A stretch of 64,000 bases of DNA from Aestuariivita sp. (GCF_021404545.1 NZ_JAAWWD010000007.1:1-64000); one strand, 5' to 3'; numbered from the stretch's first letter, positions 1 through 10,327 are shown. The notes: a model not told the origin generated them from the letters alone. Made by a program: numbers and translations.

Positions 1-16
1 GGGGGTGTGAGGGGTC

Positions 17-232
17 TCATGGGACGTGGGATGTGGAGATAAGGCGGCCCTGGCCGCGGGGGCCGCCCTGCGGCGCAGCCCGGGCCTGTCCCGTGCGCCG
101 GATCGCAAGACCCCAACGCGCTCCGGTGGCGGGTGAAAGCTTCAACCGCAATGCCGCCGCACGCCCGCTTAACCCTTCTTCAACCAACTTCTGAAACCGC
201 GCTCGCAGCGCATCCGGCAAAGGTGCTGACAT
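17..232 (-). pseudogene. IS630-type transposase N-terminal fragment (truncated or frameshifted)
   Basis: MSAPLPDALRARFQKLVEEGLSGRAAALRLKLSPATGARW resembles the N-terminal helix-turn-helix of IS630 transposases; the reading frame stops soon after the GGPRGQGRL linker with no catalytic domain. Confidence 0.6.
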
Positions 233-328
233 AATCCATCCTCCCAAACAGGATGAATCACAAATCAGCATTCATGGGAATCCCAACGATTCAGGTTTTC
301 GGCCGGACGCTTTAAAAGCGCGCCTTTG

Positions 329-384
329 GCTTCTTCTGGCCACAAGTATTCCCGGGGGAGGCCGAAGGCCGGGGGCAGCGCCCC
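329..384 (-). repeat. 3'-end-associated structured repeat (copy 1)
   Basis: Minus-strand sense GGGGCGCTGCCCC..GGCCTTCGGCC..CCCGGGAATACTTGTGGCCAGAAGAAGC; downstream of the 518..3016 gene. Confidence 0.7.
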
Positions 385-517
385 AAATGCCACTCGGCCA
401 GATGCGTCGACCAACATCGGTCGCGCACCGGTTCACATCGCACAGGGCCCCATCAAAGCGGACCATGCCAGCCGGATGAGTCTTTTCTCATCTGGCCCAA
501 TGGTGGCCGACACACCG

Positions 518-3016
518 TCATCCGTCCTTGCGGATGACCTCGTTTTTCGGGTCATAGGGGCTGTCCTCTACCACTTCGGCATCCCAGAGCTGATTGAGGA
601 TCTTGACCTTCAGCAGCTTGCCCGGCACCGCCAGATCCGGTGTGACATACCCCATCCCAATAGATTTTCCGAACGCCACCGAATAGCCGCCGGATGTCAG
701 GCGACCCACCCGGCGATCGCCGTAATAAAGCGCCTCGCGTCCCCAGGGATCAGCATCTTCCGGCCCATCAATAAGCAATGTACAGCACTTCACCCGAACG
801 CCAGTTTTTTCCATCGCCGCCTTGCCGAGAAACTCTTTCGACAGATCCACAAAGCGCGGCAGATCGGCCTCCAGAGGGGTGGCGTCCCGCCCCAGCTCGG
901 TGCCGAATGCACGATAGGATTTCTCCTGCCGCAGCCAGTTTTGCGCGCGGGCGCCGACAAGTTTCATGCCATGCGCCTCACCTGCAGTAAGCAATTGATC
1001 CCAGAGGTAATTCTGCATCTCGATGGGGTGATGCAACTCCCAACCCAGCTCACCGGTATAGGCCACGCGAATGGCACGGACCGGGCACATCCCCAACTCG
1101 ATCTCGCGCATGCTCAACCACGGGAAGCGCTGATTCGACAAGACAGTCGCGGGATCGGCATCCCTGACGATGTCACGCAGCACATCGCGGGATTTCGGAC
1201 CGGCAATGGCAAAAACACCCCATTGCGTGCTCACATCCTGGATCTCGATATAGCCAAACTCCGGCACTTTATCTTCCGCTGCCTTGCGCAGGTAATCCGC
1301 GTCATAGGCCGTCCATGCCCCGGCGGAGACAAGATAGTATTCGTCCTGTCCCAGCCGCACGATCGTGTATTCCGTGCGTGTGGTCCCCTGGTTGGTCAGC
1401 GCATATGTGAGGTTGATCCGTCCGACCTTGGGCAACCTGTTGCAGGTAAACCAATCCAGAAACGCCGTCGCCCCCGGACCCTTGACGACATGTTTGGTAA
1501 AGGCCGTGGCATCGATCAACCCGACACTCTTGCGCACCGCCTCAGCCTCCGCCTTGGCATAGTCCGACCAACCGCCACGCCGGAATGACCGCGCGTCATG
1601 GTCGAAACTGTCCTGTGCATCCAAAGGCCCATAGTAATTGGGCCTTTCCCAACCGTTCACCGCACCAAACTGGGCACCAAGCGCCTTTTGGCGGTCATAG
1701 GCCGGTGCCGTCCGCAGCGGCCTGCACGCGGGTCGCTCCTCGTCAGGATGGTGCAGCACATAGACGTGATCATAGGCCTCTTCATTCTTGCGCGCCGCAT
1801 ATTCCGTCGTCATCCACGACCCGTACCGCCTGGGATCAAGCGACGCCATGTCGATCTCGGCCTCTCCCTCGACCATCAACTGTGCAAGATAGTGGCCCGT
1901 GCCGCCGGCGGCGGTAATGCCAAAGGAAAACCCTTCGGCCAGCCACATGTTGCGCAACCCCGGCGCGGGCCCCAACAGCGGGTTGCCATCCGGCGTGTAA
2001 CAAATCGGCCCGTTATAGTCATCCTTCAGCCCCACCTCTTCGGAGGAGGGAATGCGATGGATCATCGCCATATACTCGTCCTCGATCCGCTCCAGATCCA
2101 GCGGGAACAGATCCGCGCGAAAACTCTCTGGTACATCATACAGGAACCGCGCGGGGGCATTCTTCTCATAAGGCCCCAGGATCCAGCCGCCGCGCTCCTC
2201 ACGCACATACCATTTGGCATCCGCATCACGCAGCACAGGGTGTTCGCCGTTCTCCTTGCGCCAGGCCAGCAGAGCCGGGTCGGGTTCGGTCACGATGTAC
2301 TGATGCTCAACCGGAATGGCAGGGATCTTGATCCCCAACAGCCGTGCCGTGCGCTGCGCGTGATTACCGGTGGCGGTCACCACATGCTCGGCGTGGATAA
2401 CGGTTTGCTCCTCCGAAGCCACCAGACTGCCGCCCTTTTCCACCATCCGCGTGCAGGTCACATCCCAATGATCACCGGTCCAATGATACCCGTCCACCTG
2501 CCATTTCCGCTCGATTGTCACACCGCGCTGGCGTGCGCCCTTGGCCATCGCCATCGTCACATCGGCGGGGTTTATGTACCCATCGGTGGGATGGAAGATC
2601 GCGCCCACCAGATCCTCGGTCCGCACCAGCGGATAGCGCGCCTTGATCTGCGCAGGGCTCAGCCACTCATAGGGCACCCCACAGGTCTCGGCCGTCGAGG
2701 CATAGAGCATATACTCGTCCATCCGCGCCTGGCTTTGCGCCATGCGCAGGTTGCCCACCACCGAAAAGCCCGCGTTCAGCCCGGTCTCGTCTTCCAGCGT
2801 CTTGTAGAACTTGATCGAATAGTCGTGAATATGCGTGGTCGCATAAGACATGTTGAAATAGGGCAGCAACCCCGCCGCATGCCAGGTCGAGCCGGAGGTC
2901 AACTCATCGCGCTCCAGCAACATGACATCGTCCCAGCCAAACCGCGCCAGGTGATACGCAATCGACGTGCCAACGGCGCCGCCACCTACAACCAGAGCTT
3001 TGACATGGGTTTTCAT
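518..3016 (-). CDS. FAD-dependent oxidoreductase with GcvT (aminomethyltransferase) domain, dimethylglycine/sarcosine dehydrogenase-like
   Basis: MKTHVKALVVGGGAVGTSIAYHLARFG Rossmann motif, SGSTWHAAGL flavinylation-type motif, C-terminal GcvT fold (YTGELGWELH). Confidence 0.9.
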   Translation of the reverse strand: MKTHVKALVVGGGAVGTSIAYHLARFGWDDVMLLERDELTSGSTWHAAGLLPYFNMSYATTHIHDYSIKFYKTLEDETGLNAGFSVVGNLRMAQSQARMDEYMLYASTAETCGVPYEWLSPAQIKARYPLVRTEDLVGAIFHPTDGYINPADVTMAMAKGARQRGVTIERKWQVDGYHWTGDHWDVTCTRMVEKGGSLVASEEQTVIHAEHVVTATGNHAQRTARLLGIKIPAIPVEHQYIVTEPDPALLAWRKENGEHPVLRDADAKWYVREERGGWILGPYEKNAPARFLYDVPESFRADLFPLDLERIEDEYMAMIHRIPSSEEVGLKDDYNGPICYTPDGNPLLGPAPGLRNMWLAEGFSFGITAAGGTGHYLAQLMVEGEAEIDMASLDPRRYGSWMTTEYAARKNEEAYDHVYVLHHPDEERPACRPLRTAPAYDRQKALGAQFGAVNGWERPNYYGPLDAQDSFDHDARSFRRGGWSDYAKAEAEAVRKSVGLIDATAFTKHVVKGPGATAFLDWFTCNRLPKVGRINLTYALTNQGTTRTEYTIVRLGQDEYYLVSAGAWTAYDADYLRKAAEDKVPEFGYIEIQDVSTQWGVFAIAGPKSRDVLRDIVRDADPATVLSNQRFPWLSMREIELGMCPVRAIRVAYTGELGWELHHPIEMQNYLWDQLLTAGEAHGMKLVGARAQNWLRQEKSYRAFGTELGRDATPLEADLPRFVDLSKEFLGKAAMEKTGVRVKCCTLLIDGPEDADPWGREALYYGDRRVGRLTSGGYSVAFGKSIGMGYVTPDLAVPGKLLKVKILNQLWDAEVVEDSPYDPKNEVIRKDG

Positions 3017-3135
3017 CGGACGACTCCCCTGAACCTGAATTGCTTCCGTTTTAGGCCGAAACCGCCAGGCCCGCCAAAGCCAGCCGACCTGCCATCGCCC
3101 AAATGCGACGCCCGCAGGGCAACTGGTGCACCCTG

Positions 3136-3160
3136 CCCCTTCTTCTTGCTGAAAATACGC
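3136..3160 (-). repeat. 3'-end-associated structured repeat (degenerate copy)
   Basis: Minus-strand GCGTATTTTCAGCAAGAAGAAGGGG, matching the conserved tail; downstream of the 3244..4647 gene. Confidence 0.45.
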
Positions 3161-3243
3161 AACACCGCCGCCAACCCCATGGCGCACCGCACGCGCATCG
3201 CACCAATCCGGTATCGTGTCACGCCGCAGGCGTGTCCTTTGGA

Positions 3244-4647
3244 TCAGACCGCGACGATCTTACCGGGGTTGAGGATATTGTGCGGATCCATCGCGCGTTT
3301 GATCGCCCGCATCGTCACGGTCGCGGGGCCCAGCTCCTTTTCCAGATAGGGCATCTTGCCTTGCCCGATCCCGTGCTCGCCCGTGCAGGTCCCGTCCATT
3401 GAGATCGCAAGATCCGCCAGCCAACCGGTAAACGCATCCGCGCGGGCACGCTCCTGCGCGTCGTCCATATCGACCAGCAGTGCGGTATGGAAATTGCCAT
3501 CCCCCACATGTCCCGCGATGGGGCCGATCAACTCCAACTCGGCCAGCTTGGCCTGGCTCGCCGTGACGCATTCCGCCAAACGGGAGATCGGAACACACAC
3601 ATCCGTGGCAAAGGCCTGGGTGCCGGGCCGCAGCGTCTGCATCGCCCAATAGGCATCGTGCCGCGCCTGCCACAGACGGTTGCGCTCCTCAGTTGTCGCC
3701 GCGGCCCGATAGCCGCTGCCGCCAACCTCTTCGACGATTGCGCGAAACGTCTCTGCCTGCTCGGCCACACTGGCTTCCGAGCCGTGGAACTCCAGCAACA
3801 GAAGCGGTTCTTCCGGCAGATCCAGTTTGGAATAGGTGTTGATCGCGCGAACCGAGAGGACATCCAGCAATTCGATGCGCGCCACCGGCAGCCCGTATTG
3901 AATGGCCATCATCGTCGCCTGACAGGCCGCGTCAACGGATGGGAAGGAGCAGCGCGCCGCCGAGATCGCCTCCGGGATGCCTTGCAGGCGCAAGGTGATC
4001 TCCGTGATCAGGCCCAGCGTACCTTCGGAGCCCACCATGAGCCGTGTCAGATCATACCCGGCCGAGGATTTCTTGGCCCGGTTGGCGGTGCGCATCACCG
4101 TGCCGTCGGCGGTAACCACCTCAAGCCCGATCACATTGTCCTTCATCGTGCCATAGCGCACCGCATTGGTGCCCGAGGCGCGCGTCGCCGCCATCCCGCC
4201 AATCGAAGCATTCGCACCCGGATCAATCGGAAAAAAGAGCCCCCGATCGCGCAGATGGGTATTGAGATCCTCCCGCGTGACACCGGGCTGGACCACCACG
4301 TCCAGATCCTCCGCATGCACCGCCAGGATCCGGTTCATCTCCGACAGATCGACCGAGATGCCGCCGGCGGGCGCGTTGACATGCCCCTCCAGCGAGGTGC
4401 CTGTGCCGAACGGGATCACCGGCACCTTATGCGCGGCGCAGATCCTGACGATCTGCGAGACGTCGTCGGTGTCTTGCGGATAGACCACGCCGTCAGGGGC
4501 CTGATTGACGATCCAGGTGGTGGTGTGCCCATGCTGCTCGCGGATCGACTGGCCGGTCTGGAATTTCTCCCCGAACCTTTGCTTGAGAATACCCAGCACC
4601 GTCTCGATCCCGGTTTCATTGCGCGGCAACGCGGTCGTGTGCACCAT
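3244..4647 (-). CDS. FAD-binding oxidoreductase (GlcD / D-lactate dehydrogenase family)
   Basis: VIPFGTGTSLEGHVNAPAGGISVDLSEMNRIL FAD-binding motif; C-terminal GEHGIGQGK; ATG at 4647 preceded by GGGAGG. Confidence 0.9.
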   Translation of the reverse strand: MVHTTALPRNETGIETVLGILKQRFGEKFQTGQSIREQHGHTTTWIVNQAPDGVVYPQDTDDVSQIVRICAAHKVPVIPFGTGTSLEGHVNAPAGGISVDLSEMNRILAVHAEDLDVVVQPGVTREDLNTHLRDRGLFFPIDPGANASIGGMAATRASGTNAVRYGTMKDNVIGLEVVTADGTVMRTANRAKKSSAGYDLTRLMVGSEGTLGLITEITLRLQGIPEAISAARCSFPSVDAACQATMMAIQYGLPVARIELLDVLSVRAINTYSKLDLPEEPLLLLEFHGSEASVAEQAETFRAIVEEVGGSGYRAAATTEERNRLWQARHDAYWAMQTLRPGTQAFATDVCVPISRLAECVTASQAKLAELELIGPIAGHVGDGNFHTALLVDMDDAQERARADAFTGWLADLAISMDGTCTGEHGIGQGKMPYLEKELGPATVTMRAIKRAMDPHNILNPGKIVAV

Positions 4648-4725
4648 CTTCTCAATCCTCCCAAAGGCATTGGTCACAAAGACTGCCCTATCGCCCGATC
4701 CACGGCAAGCACCTTGAGGCGCCGA

Positions 4726-6519
4726 TCACTCGCCCAGCGCAATCCCTTCGCGGCGCGGATCAGCGGCGCCTTTCAGGCCCTCGCCGATCTCGATGGCATG
4801 CAGACCCGATGTCAGCGCCCGCACCGCGACCTCGTATCCCAACTCCTCCAGCGCGGGCGCCAGCGTCTCCGCCCCGGTGCCCTCCTCCAGATCGAAGGTG
4901 CCGAACCGGTTGACCGCATGGGGCAGTGACACGGCCTCCTGAATATTCAGCCCCCAATCGGCCCAGGCGATGATGGTCTTGGCCACATAGCCGATGATCC
5001 GACTACCGCCCGGGGAACCGATGGCCAGAACCGGCGCACCATCGCGCATCACAATCGTGGGCGCCATCGACGAGCGCGGGCGTTTGCCCGGCTCCAGCCG
5101 ATTGGCGATCGGCACGCCGTCGCGATGCGTGCGAAAGGAGAAATCCGTCAGCTCGTTGTTCAGCAGGAACCCCCGCACCAACAGCCGCGACCCAAAGGCG
5201 TTCTCGATGGTCGTCGTCATCGACAGCACATTGCCCGCGCCGTCCACAATCGAGATATGCGAGGTCGACGGAAACTCGATGGAGGCATCATCCGCCCAAA
5301 GCTGCGCATGATCCCAGTCCGGAGTGCCGGGGCTGACCTCGGGCAGCGCATCCCCGCCCGCCAAAAGCGCGCCGCGTTGCGCCAGGTATTCGGGCGCCAC
5401 CAGCCCTTGGGTCGGCATCGGCACGAAATCGCTGTCGGCCATGTACCGGCCCCGATCCGCAAAGGCGAGCCGCGAGGCGTCGCCGATCAGCCTCCAGGCC
5501 TCGGCACTTTGGGGGCCAAGTGCGGCCAGATCGTACCCATCGAGCATGCCCAGGATCTGGCCAACGGTCAGCGCCCCCGATGAGGGCGGCCCCATCCCGC
5601 AAACCTCATGCACGCGATACGTCGCACAAACCGCTGGCCGCTCGCGCACCTGATAAAGCGCCAGATCAATGGCCGACAGCATGCCGGGATTGCCCTCGGC
5701 CCCGGTCACGGTGCGCACGATATCGGCGGCAATCGGGCCGGAGTAAAACGCATCCGCGCCGCCATTGGCCAATGCGCGCAGCGTCGCAGCATAAGCCGGG
5801 TTACGCAGAATCGCGCCTTCGGCGACCGGCTGCCCACCGGGCAGGAAATAAGCGGCGGTCTCAGCAAACCGGCCCAGCCGCTCGGCATCGCGCGCCACCA
5901 GACCCGCAAGCCGGGGCGAGACGGCAAAGCCCTCTTCCGCCACCGCGATCCCGGCCTCGAAAAGATCGGGCCAGGGCGTGCGCCCCCAGCGTCGATGCAC
6001 CTCGGCCAAAAGCGCGGGCGTGCCGGGCGCGCCAACAGACCGCCCCCCAACAACCGCGTCAAAAAAGCCCAGAGGTTCGCCGTTTTCGTCCTGAAAAAGC
6101 GTCGGTGTGGCCGCAAGCGGCGCGGTTTCACGCGCATCAAGCGTGGTCAACTCCCCCGACGCCGCATCGTACCAGATCAGAAACGCGCCCCCACCCAGGC
6201 CCGAGGATTGCGGCTCCACAAGCCCCAGCATCACCTGTACGGCCACCATCGCATCCGCGGCACTGCCGCCCTGGCGCAAAACCTCGGCCCCCGCGGTGAC
6301 CGCCAGCGGGTTGGCGGCCGACACCATCCACCGCTGTGCCTCAACCGGTTGTCCTGCGTCCCGTGCCCCATAGGCTGCGATAACATCCTCCGACAGCGCC
6401 ATTGCGGCACGCGCTGTCGGCGCCTCCGGCGCCACGGCATCGGTCACCTGCTGAGCCTGGGTCAGGCCCGCCCATCCCATCAAGAGGGCGATCAATGCAC
6501 CGCTCAATCCATATCTCAT
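4726..6519 (-). CDS. ggt: gamma-glutamyltransferase
   Basis: Signal peptide; PQSSGLGGGAFLIWYD; catalytic region TSHISIVDGAGNVLSMT; GSPGGSRI. Confidence 0.92.
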   Translation of the reverse strand: MRYGLSGALIALLMGWAGLTQAQQVTDAVAPEAPTARAAMALSEDVIAAYGARDAGQPVEAQRWMVSAANPLAVTAGAEVLRQGGSAADAMVAVQVMLGLVEPQSSGLGGGAFLIWYDAASGELTTLDARETAPLAATPTLFQDENGEPLGFFDAVVGGRSVGAPGTPALLAEVHRRWGRTPWPDLFEAGIAVAEEGFAVSPRLAGLVARDAERLGRFAETAAYFLPGGQPVAEGAILRNPAYAATLRALANGGADAFYSGPIAADIVRTVTGAEGNPGMLSAIDLALYQVRERPAVCATYRVHEVCGMGPPSSGALTVGQILGMLDGYDLAALGPQSAEAWRLIGDASRLAFADRGRYMADSDFVPMPTQGLVAPEYLAQRGALLAGGDALPEVSPGTPDWDHAQLWADDASIEFPSTSHISIVDGAGNVLSMTTTIENAFGSRLLVRGFLLNNELTDFSFRTHRDGVPIANRLEPGKRPRSSMAPTIVMRDGAPVLAIGSPGGSRIIGYVAKTIIAWADWGLNIQEAVSLPHAVNRFGTFDLEEGTGAETLAPALEELGYEVAVRALTSGLHAIEIGEGLKGAADPRREGIALGE

Positions 6520-6555
6520 GTCAGCTCCTCACGCAGTGCACCGACCATCGGTGGG

Positions 6556-7542
6556 CTATAGCATGGATGGGACCACCTGATCGGGCGGGCGGTGGCCATC
6601 CTCGAACGTCTTGATATTGATGATGACTTTTTCGCCCATTTCGATCCGCCCCTCGATCGTGGCCGACCCCATATGCGGCAAGAGCACCACATTGGGCAAT
6701 TCACGCAGGCGTGGATTGATGTTGGTGCCATGCTCGTAAACATCGAGACCGGCGCCCGCGATCTCGCCCGCGCGCAGCATTCGGGTCAGAGCGTTTTCGT
6801 CGATCACCTCGCCGCGCGATGTGTTCACGATCACAGCATCCGGCTTCATCAGCTTGAGCCGCCGCGCATTCATCAAATGAAAGGTCGAGGGCGTCGACGG
6901 GCAGTTGACACTGATCACATCCATCCGCGCCACCATCTGATCGAGGCTGTCCCAATAGCTGGCTTCAAACGCCTCTTCGATTTCGGGGCGCAGGCGGCGG
7001 CGGTTGTGATAGTGGATCTGCATGCCAAAGGCAGCAGCCCGGCGCGCAACGGCCTGGCCGATCCGGCCCATGCCCAGAATACCCAGCCGCCGACCCGCAA
7101 TCCGCCCACCCAAAAGCGCAGTGGGCGCCCAACCATCCCATTCACCCTTTTGCATCAGGTTCAGCCCCTCCGGCAGCCTGCGGGTGACGGCCAGGATCAG
7201 ACCCATGGTCATGTCGGCGGTATCGTCGGTCAGCACACCGGGCGTGTTGGAGACCAGCACGCCACGCTGGCGGGCAGTGGCCACGTCGATGTGATCAACT
7301 CCCGCACCGTAATTCGCGATCAGCTTGAGCCTGTCGCCCGCCCGCGCAATCAGTCCCGCGTCAATCTCATCGGTCACCGTGGGCACCAGCACATCAGCCG
7401 TCTGAAGGGCGGCCGCCAACTCATCGCGCGACATAGGGGCGTCGTCTTCGCGCAGAGCTACATCAAATAGTTCCTTGAGCCGGGTCTCTACCGCATCGGG
7501 TAACCGTCGCGTCACGACAACACTCAGACGTTCTCTGGGCAC
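6556..7542 (-). CDS. D-isomer-specific 2-hydroxyacid dehydrogenase
   Basis: NAD-binding LGILGMGRIGQAVARRAAAFGM and catalytic region LLPHMGSAT. Confidence 0.9.
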   Translation of the reverse strand: MPRERLSVVVTRRLPDAVETRLKELFDVALREDDAPMSRDELAAALQTADVLVPTVTDEIDAGLIARAGDRLKLIANYGAGVDHIDVATARQRGVLVSNTPGVLTDDTADMTMGLILAVTRRLPEGLNLMQKGEWDGWAPTALLGGRIAGRRLGILGMGRIGQAVARRAAAFGMQIHYHNRRRLRPEIEEAFEASYWDSLDQMVARMDVISVNCPSTPSTFHLMNARRLKLMKPDAVIVNTSRGEVIDENALTRMLRAGEIAGAGLDVYEHGTNINPRLRELPNVVLLPHMGSATIEGRIEMGEKVIINIKTFEDGHRPPDQVVPSML

Positions 7543-7659
7543 AGATTATCCCCCCGCGCTTTTCAAACCGTTCCATTGCATGGCATGGTGGCCCAGTCCG
7601 TGACGGGGCACAAGAACCCCCGCGGCAAAAAGAGCAGAGCAGACGAACCGAGGCAGACA

Positions 7660-8175
7660 GTGATCACGCGACTTTTGGGATTTACACGCGCCCTGGCGGC
7701 TCTTTTGGTGGTAGCTGTCGCGGGCAGTGCCGTGGCCCAGGAGGTGGCACGCGGCCCGGTCACCAACCTGCCCCTGCCACGTTATGTGTCGATGAAGGCG
7801 TCAGAGGGCAATGTCCGTCGTGGCCCGTCGCTTAGCCACCGCATTGACTGGGTGTTCAAGCGCCGCGACATGCCGCTGCAGATCACCGCCGAACATGGCC
7901 ATTGGCGCCGGGTCCAGGATCGTGACGGGCAGGGCGGCTGGGTCCACTATGCGCTCCTGTCCGGCGCAAGAACTGTCCTGGTCGAGCAGGATATGCTCAC
8001 AATCCACGCGCGCCCCGAGACCGCAGCGGCGGTCGTGGCCGCATTCGAGAACGGTGTTGTCGCACGGCTGGGCAAATGCGAGCCGGAGTGGTGCCGCGTC
8101 TCGTCTGGCGGGTTTCGCGGCTGGGCACGCAAGTCCGCGCTCTGGGGTGTGGCCCCGGACGAGCTGCGCGACTGA
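7660..8175 (+). CDS. SH3-domain periplasmic protein
   Basis: Signal peptide VITRLLGFTRALAALLVVAVAGSAVAQ followed by YVSMKASEGNVRRGPSLSHRIDWVF bacterial SH3 motif; start uncertain (GTG 7660 chosen). Confidence 0.8.
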   Translation: MITRLLGFTRALAALLVVAVAGSAVAQEVARGPVTNLPLPRYVSMKASEGNVRRGPSLSHRIDWVFKRRDMPLQITAEHGHWRRVQDRDGQGGWVHYALLSGARTVLVEQDMLTIHARPETAAAVVAAFENGVVARLGKCEPEWCRVSSGGFRGWARKSALWGVAPDELRD

Positions 8176-8195
8176 GACCATCGGGTGTTCCTTTC

Positions 8196-8252
8196 GGGGG
8201 CTCTGCCCCCGCGCTACGCGCTCCCCCGGGAATATTTAGGGCCAGAAGAAGC
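8196..8252 (+). repeat. 3'-end-associated structured repeat (copy 2a)
   Basis: GGGGGCTCTGCCCCC-GCGCTACGCGC-TCCCCCGGGAATATTTAGGGCCAGAAGAAGC, 21 nt after the 8175 stop. Confidence 0.85.
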
Positions 8253-8265
8253 AGGGGCGCCAATG

Positions 8266-8312
8266 GCTTCTTCTGGCCCAAAATATCCCCGGAGCGCGAG
8301 GCAGAGCCTCGC
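8266..8312 (-). repeat. 3'-end-associated structured repeat (copy 2b, inverted relative to 2a)
   Basis: Minus-strand GCGAGGCTCTGCCTCGC..TCCGGGGATATTTTGGGCCAGAAGAAGC, 19 nt after the stop of 8331..9239. Confidence 0.85.
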
Positions 8313-8330
8313 ATATCGCCCCCTCGCCGT

Positions 8331-9239
8331 TCAGCGCGTCGCCGAGATGAATGCAGTGATCAAGGCCGCAAGCTCGGGCCCCACATCCTCCTGAAGGAAA
8401 TGCCCGGCCTCCGGCAGGATGGTATGCGGCTGACCTGCAGCCCCAGGGATCATCTTTTGGAACACCCGGTCGATGCCCGCCATGACTTTGTCATCCGCGC
8501 CAAAGGCGGTGAGCCAGGGTTTGTCGAAGCCGCGCAACACCTCCCAAGCCGCGCGATTGGGCGCGGATGCCGGGTCGTCGGGCGTCGAGGGGACAAGCAT
8601 CGGAAACTGCCGCGCGCCCGCTTTGTAACGCTCATCCGGGTAGGGCGCATCATACGCGGCAATCTCTTCCCCGTCGATCTTGGACGTCGTGCCGCCATAG
8701 ATGATGCGACCCGCGGGAAAGATCTCGACCTCCTGGGAAAAAGCGCGCCAGGCCTCAAACGCCTCCCCCATCGGCTGATCGCCTATTGGGAGCGCTGTAT
8801 TCGCCGTCACCACCCGGTCAAACCGATCGGGCATGGCCGCCACCAGGCGCAGTCCGATCAACCCGCCCCAGTCCTGACAAACCAGAGTTATCCGGTGCAG
8901 GTCGAGGCCGGTCAGCCACTCGGTCATCCAATCCACATGCCGCTGGTAGGTGTAGTCGCTCCGCTCGGTCGGTTTGTCGGATTTTCCGAATCCGATCAGG
9001 TCGGGCGCCAACACGCGGTGCCCGGCTTTTGTGAAGACAGGTATCATGTGGCGATAGAGATACGACCACGACGGCTCCCCATGCAGGCACAAGACCGCAG
9101 GCGCGTCCGATGGTCCCTCATCGAGATAGTGCATCCGCAGACTGCCCCCGTCGCCGTCGGCTAGCGCGACATAGTGCGGCGCGAATGGATAATCCTTGAG
9201 GCCTTCAAAGCGGCTGTCGGGGGTGCGCAGATACTGCAT
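8331..9239 (-). CDS. haloalkane dehalogenase-like alpha/beta hydrolase
   Basis: Nucleophile region LVCQDWGGLIGLR, HGEPSWSYLYR oxyanion region, AGHFLQED histidine; ATG at 9239 preceded by AAGGAAGTGAG. Confidence 0.82.
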   Translation of the reverse strand: MQYLRTPDSRFEGLKDYPFAPHYVALADGDGGSLRMHYLDEGPSDAPAVLCLHGEPSWSYLYRHMIPVFTKAGHRVLAPDLIGFGKSDKPTERSDYTYQRHVDWMTEWLTGLDLHRITLVCQDWGGLIGLRLVAAMPDRFDRVVTANTALPIGDQPMGEAFEAWRAFSQEVEIFPAGRIIYGGTTSKIDGEEIAAYDAPYPDERYKAGARQFPMLVPSTPDDPASAPNRAAWEVLRGFDKPWLTAFGADDKVMAGIDRVFQKMIPGAAGQPHTILPEAGHFLQEDVGPELAALITAFISATR

Positions 9240-9331
9240 CTCACTTCCTTTCCTTGTCCTGGCCATGCTACCCCGGTCTCGCTACTGGGCCAGAGGGAAC
9301 GTGGCGGCATGACAACAGGAAGGAAATCCAG

Positions 9332-10327
9332 ATGCAGGCCATGATCTATCGCGCATTCGGCGCCGCACGGGATGTCTTGCACCTCGAAGAGGTTGCCAGG
9401 CAAACACCTGAGCCGGGCGAGGTGCGCGTGGCGCTGCGCTGGTCCGGGGTCAACCCGTCGGACGTCAAAGCGCGGGCGGGCGCGCGCGCAGGAGTGACCG
9501 AACTTCCTTTCCCCGCCATCATTCCGCACAGCGACGGCGCAGGCGTGATTGCCGATGTCGGCGCAGACGTGGACCCTGCCCGCTTAGGTGAACCTGTCTG
9601 GATCTGGAACGGTCAGTGGCGACGCGCCTTCGGCACGGCGGCATCCGAAATCACCCTGCCTGCCGAACAGGCCGTTGCCCTGCCACGCGATATCGATCTG
9701 CAAACCGGCGCGATCCTTGGCATTCCGGGCCTAACTGCGGTTCACACGGTCTTTAACGGTGGGCCGGTCGCAGGCAAAACCGTCCTGGTCCAAGGGGCCG
9801 CAGGCACGGTGGGGCTTCTGGCCGTGCAACTGGCCAAATGGGGCGGTGCGCAGGTGATCGCCACCGCACGCGGTGCGGGGCTGGAGCGGGTCGCAGCCCT
9901 TGGTGCCGATGCCGTTTTCGATTTCACCCGGCCCGATCTGGCGCAGGCCATCCTGGCGGCCAGTGACGGCGCACCTATTGACCGGATCGTTGAGGTCGAG
10001 TTCGGCCTCAACGCCGCAACCGATACCGCCGTCATCGCCGAGAACGGGACGATCTGCGCCTATGGCTCGGCTCAGTCGATGGCGCCCGTGTTGCCGTTCT
10101 ATCCACTGATGTTCAAGGCCGTGACCTTGGAAATGGCACTGATCTATCTGCTGACCCCAAGCCAGCGCGCAGCCGCCATCGACCATTTGAACGCGGCGCT
10201 CATTGCCGGAGCACTGACTTGCCCGGTCGCCGAAACCTTTGCGCTGGCCGACACCGCAGCCGCGCATGAAGCTGTCGAGGCGGGCAATCGCGCCGGAGCC
10301 ATTCTGGTTCGGACCGGGCGGGATTGA
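9332..10327 (+). CDS. NADPH:quinone reductase / zeta-crystallin-type MDR alcohol dehydrogenase
   Basis: VLVQGAAGTVGLLAVQLAKWGGAQVIATA nucleotide-binding motif; SGVNPSDVKARAG. Confidence 0.9.
   Translation: MQAMIYRAFGAARDVLHLEEVARQTPEPGEVRVALRWSGVNPSDVKARAGARAGVTELPFPAIIPHSDGAGVIADVGADVDPARLGEPVWIWNGQWRRAFGTAASEITLPAEQAVALPRDIDLQTGAILGIPGLTAVHTVFNGGPVAGKTVLVQGAAGTVGLLAVQLAKWGGAQVIATARGAGLERVAALGADAVFDFTRPDLAQAILAASDGAPIDRIVEVEFGLNAATDTAVIAENGTICAYGSAQSMAPVLPFYPLMFKAVTLEMALIYLLTPSQRAAAIDHLNAALIAGALTCPVAETFALADTAAAHEAVEAGNRAGAILVRTGRD

Noticed and set aside
1598-3349. 583-aa plus-strand ORF
   Set aside because: Antisense to the FAD-GcvT gene; mirror ORF typical of high-GC codon bias, rich in H/R/Q without domains
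3487-4929. 480-aa plus-strand ORF
   Set aside because: Antisense to the GlcD-family gene and into ggt; no domain
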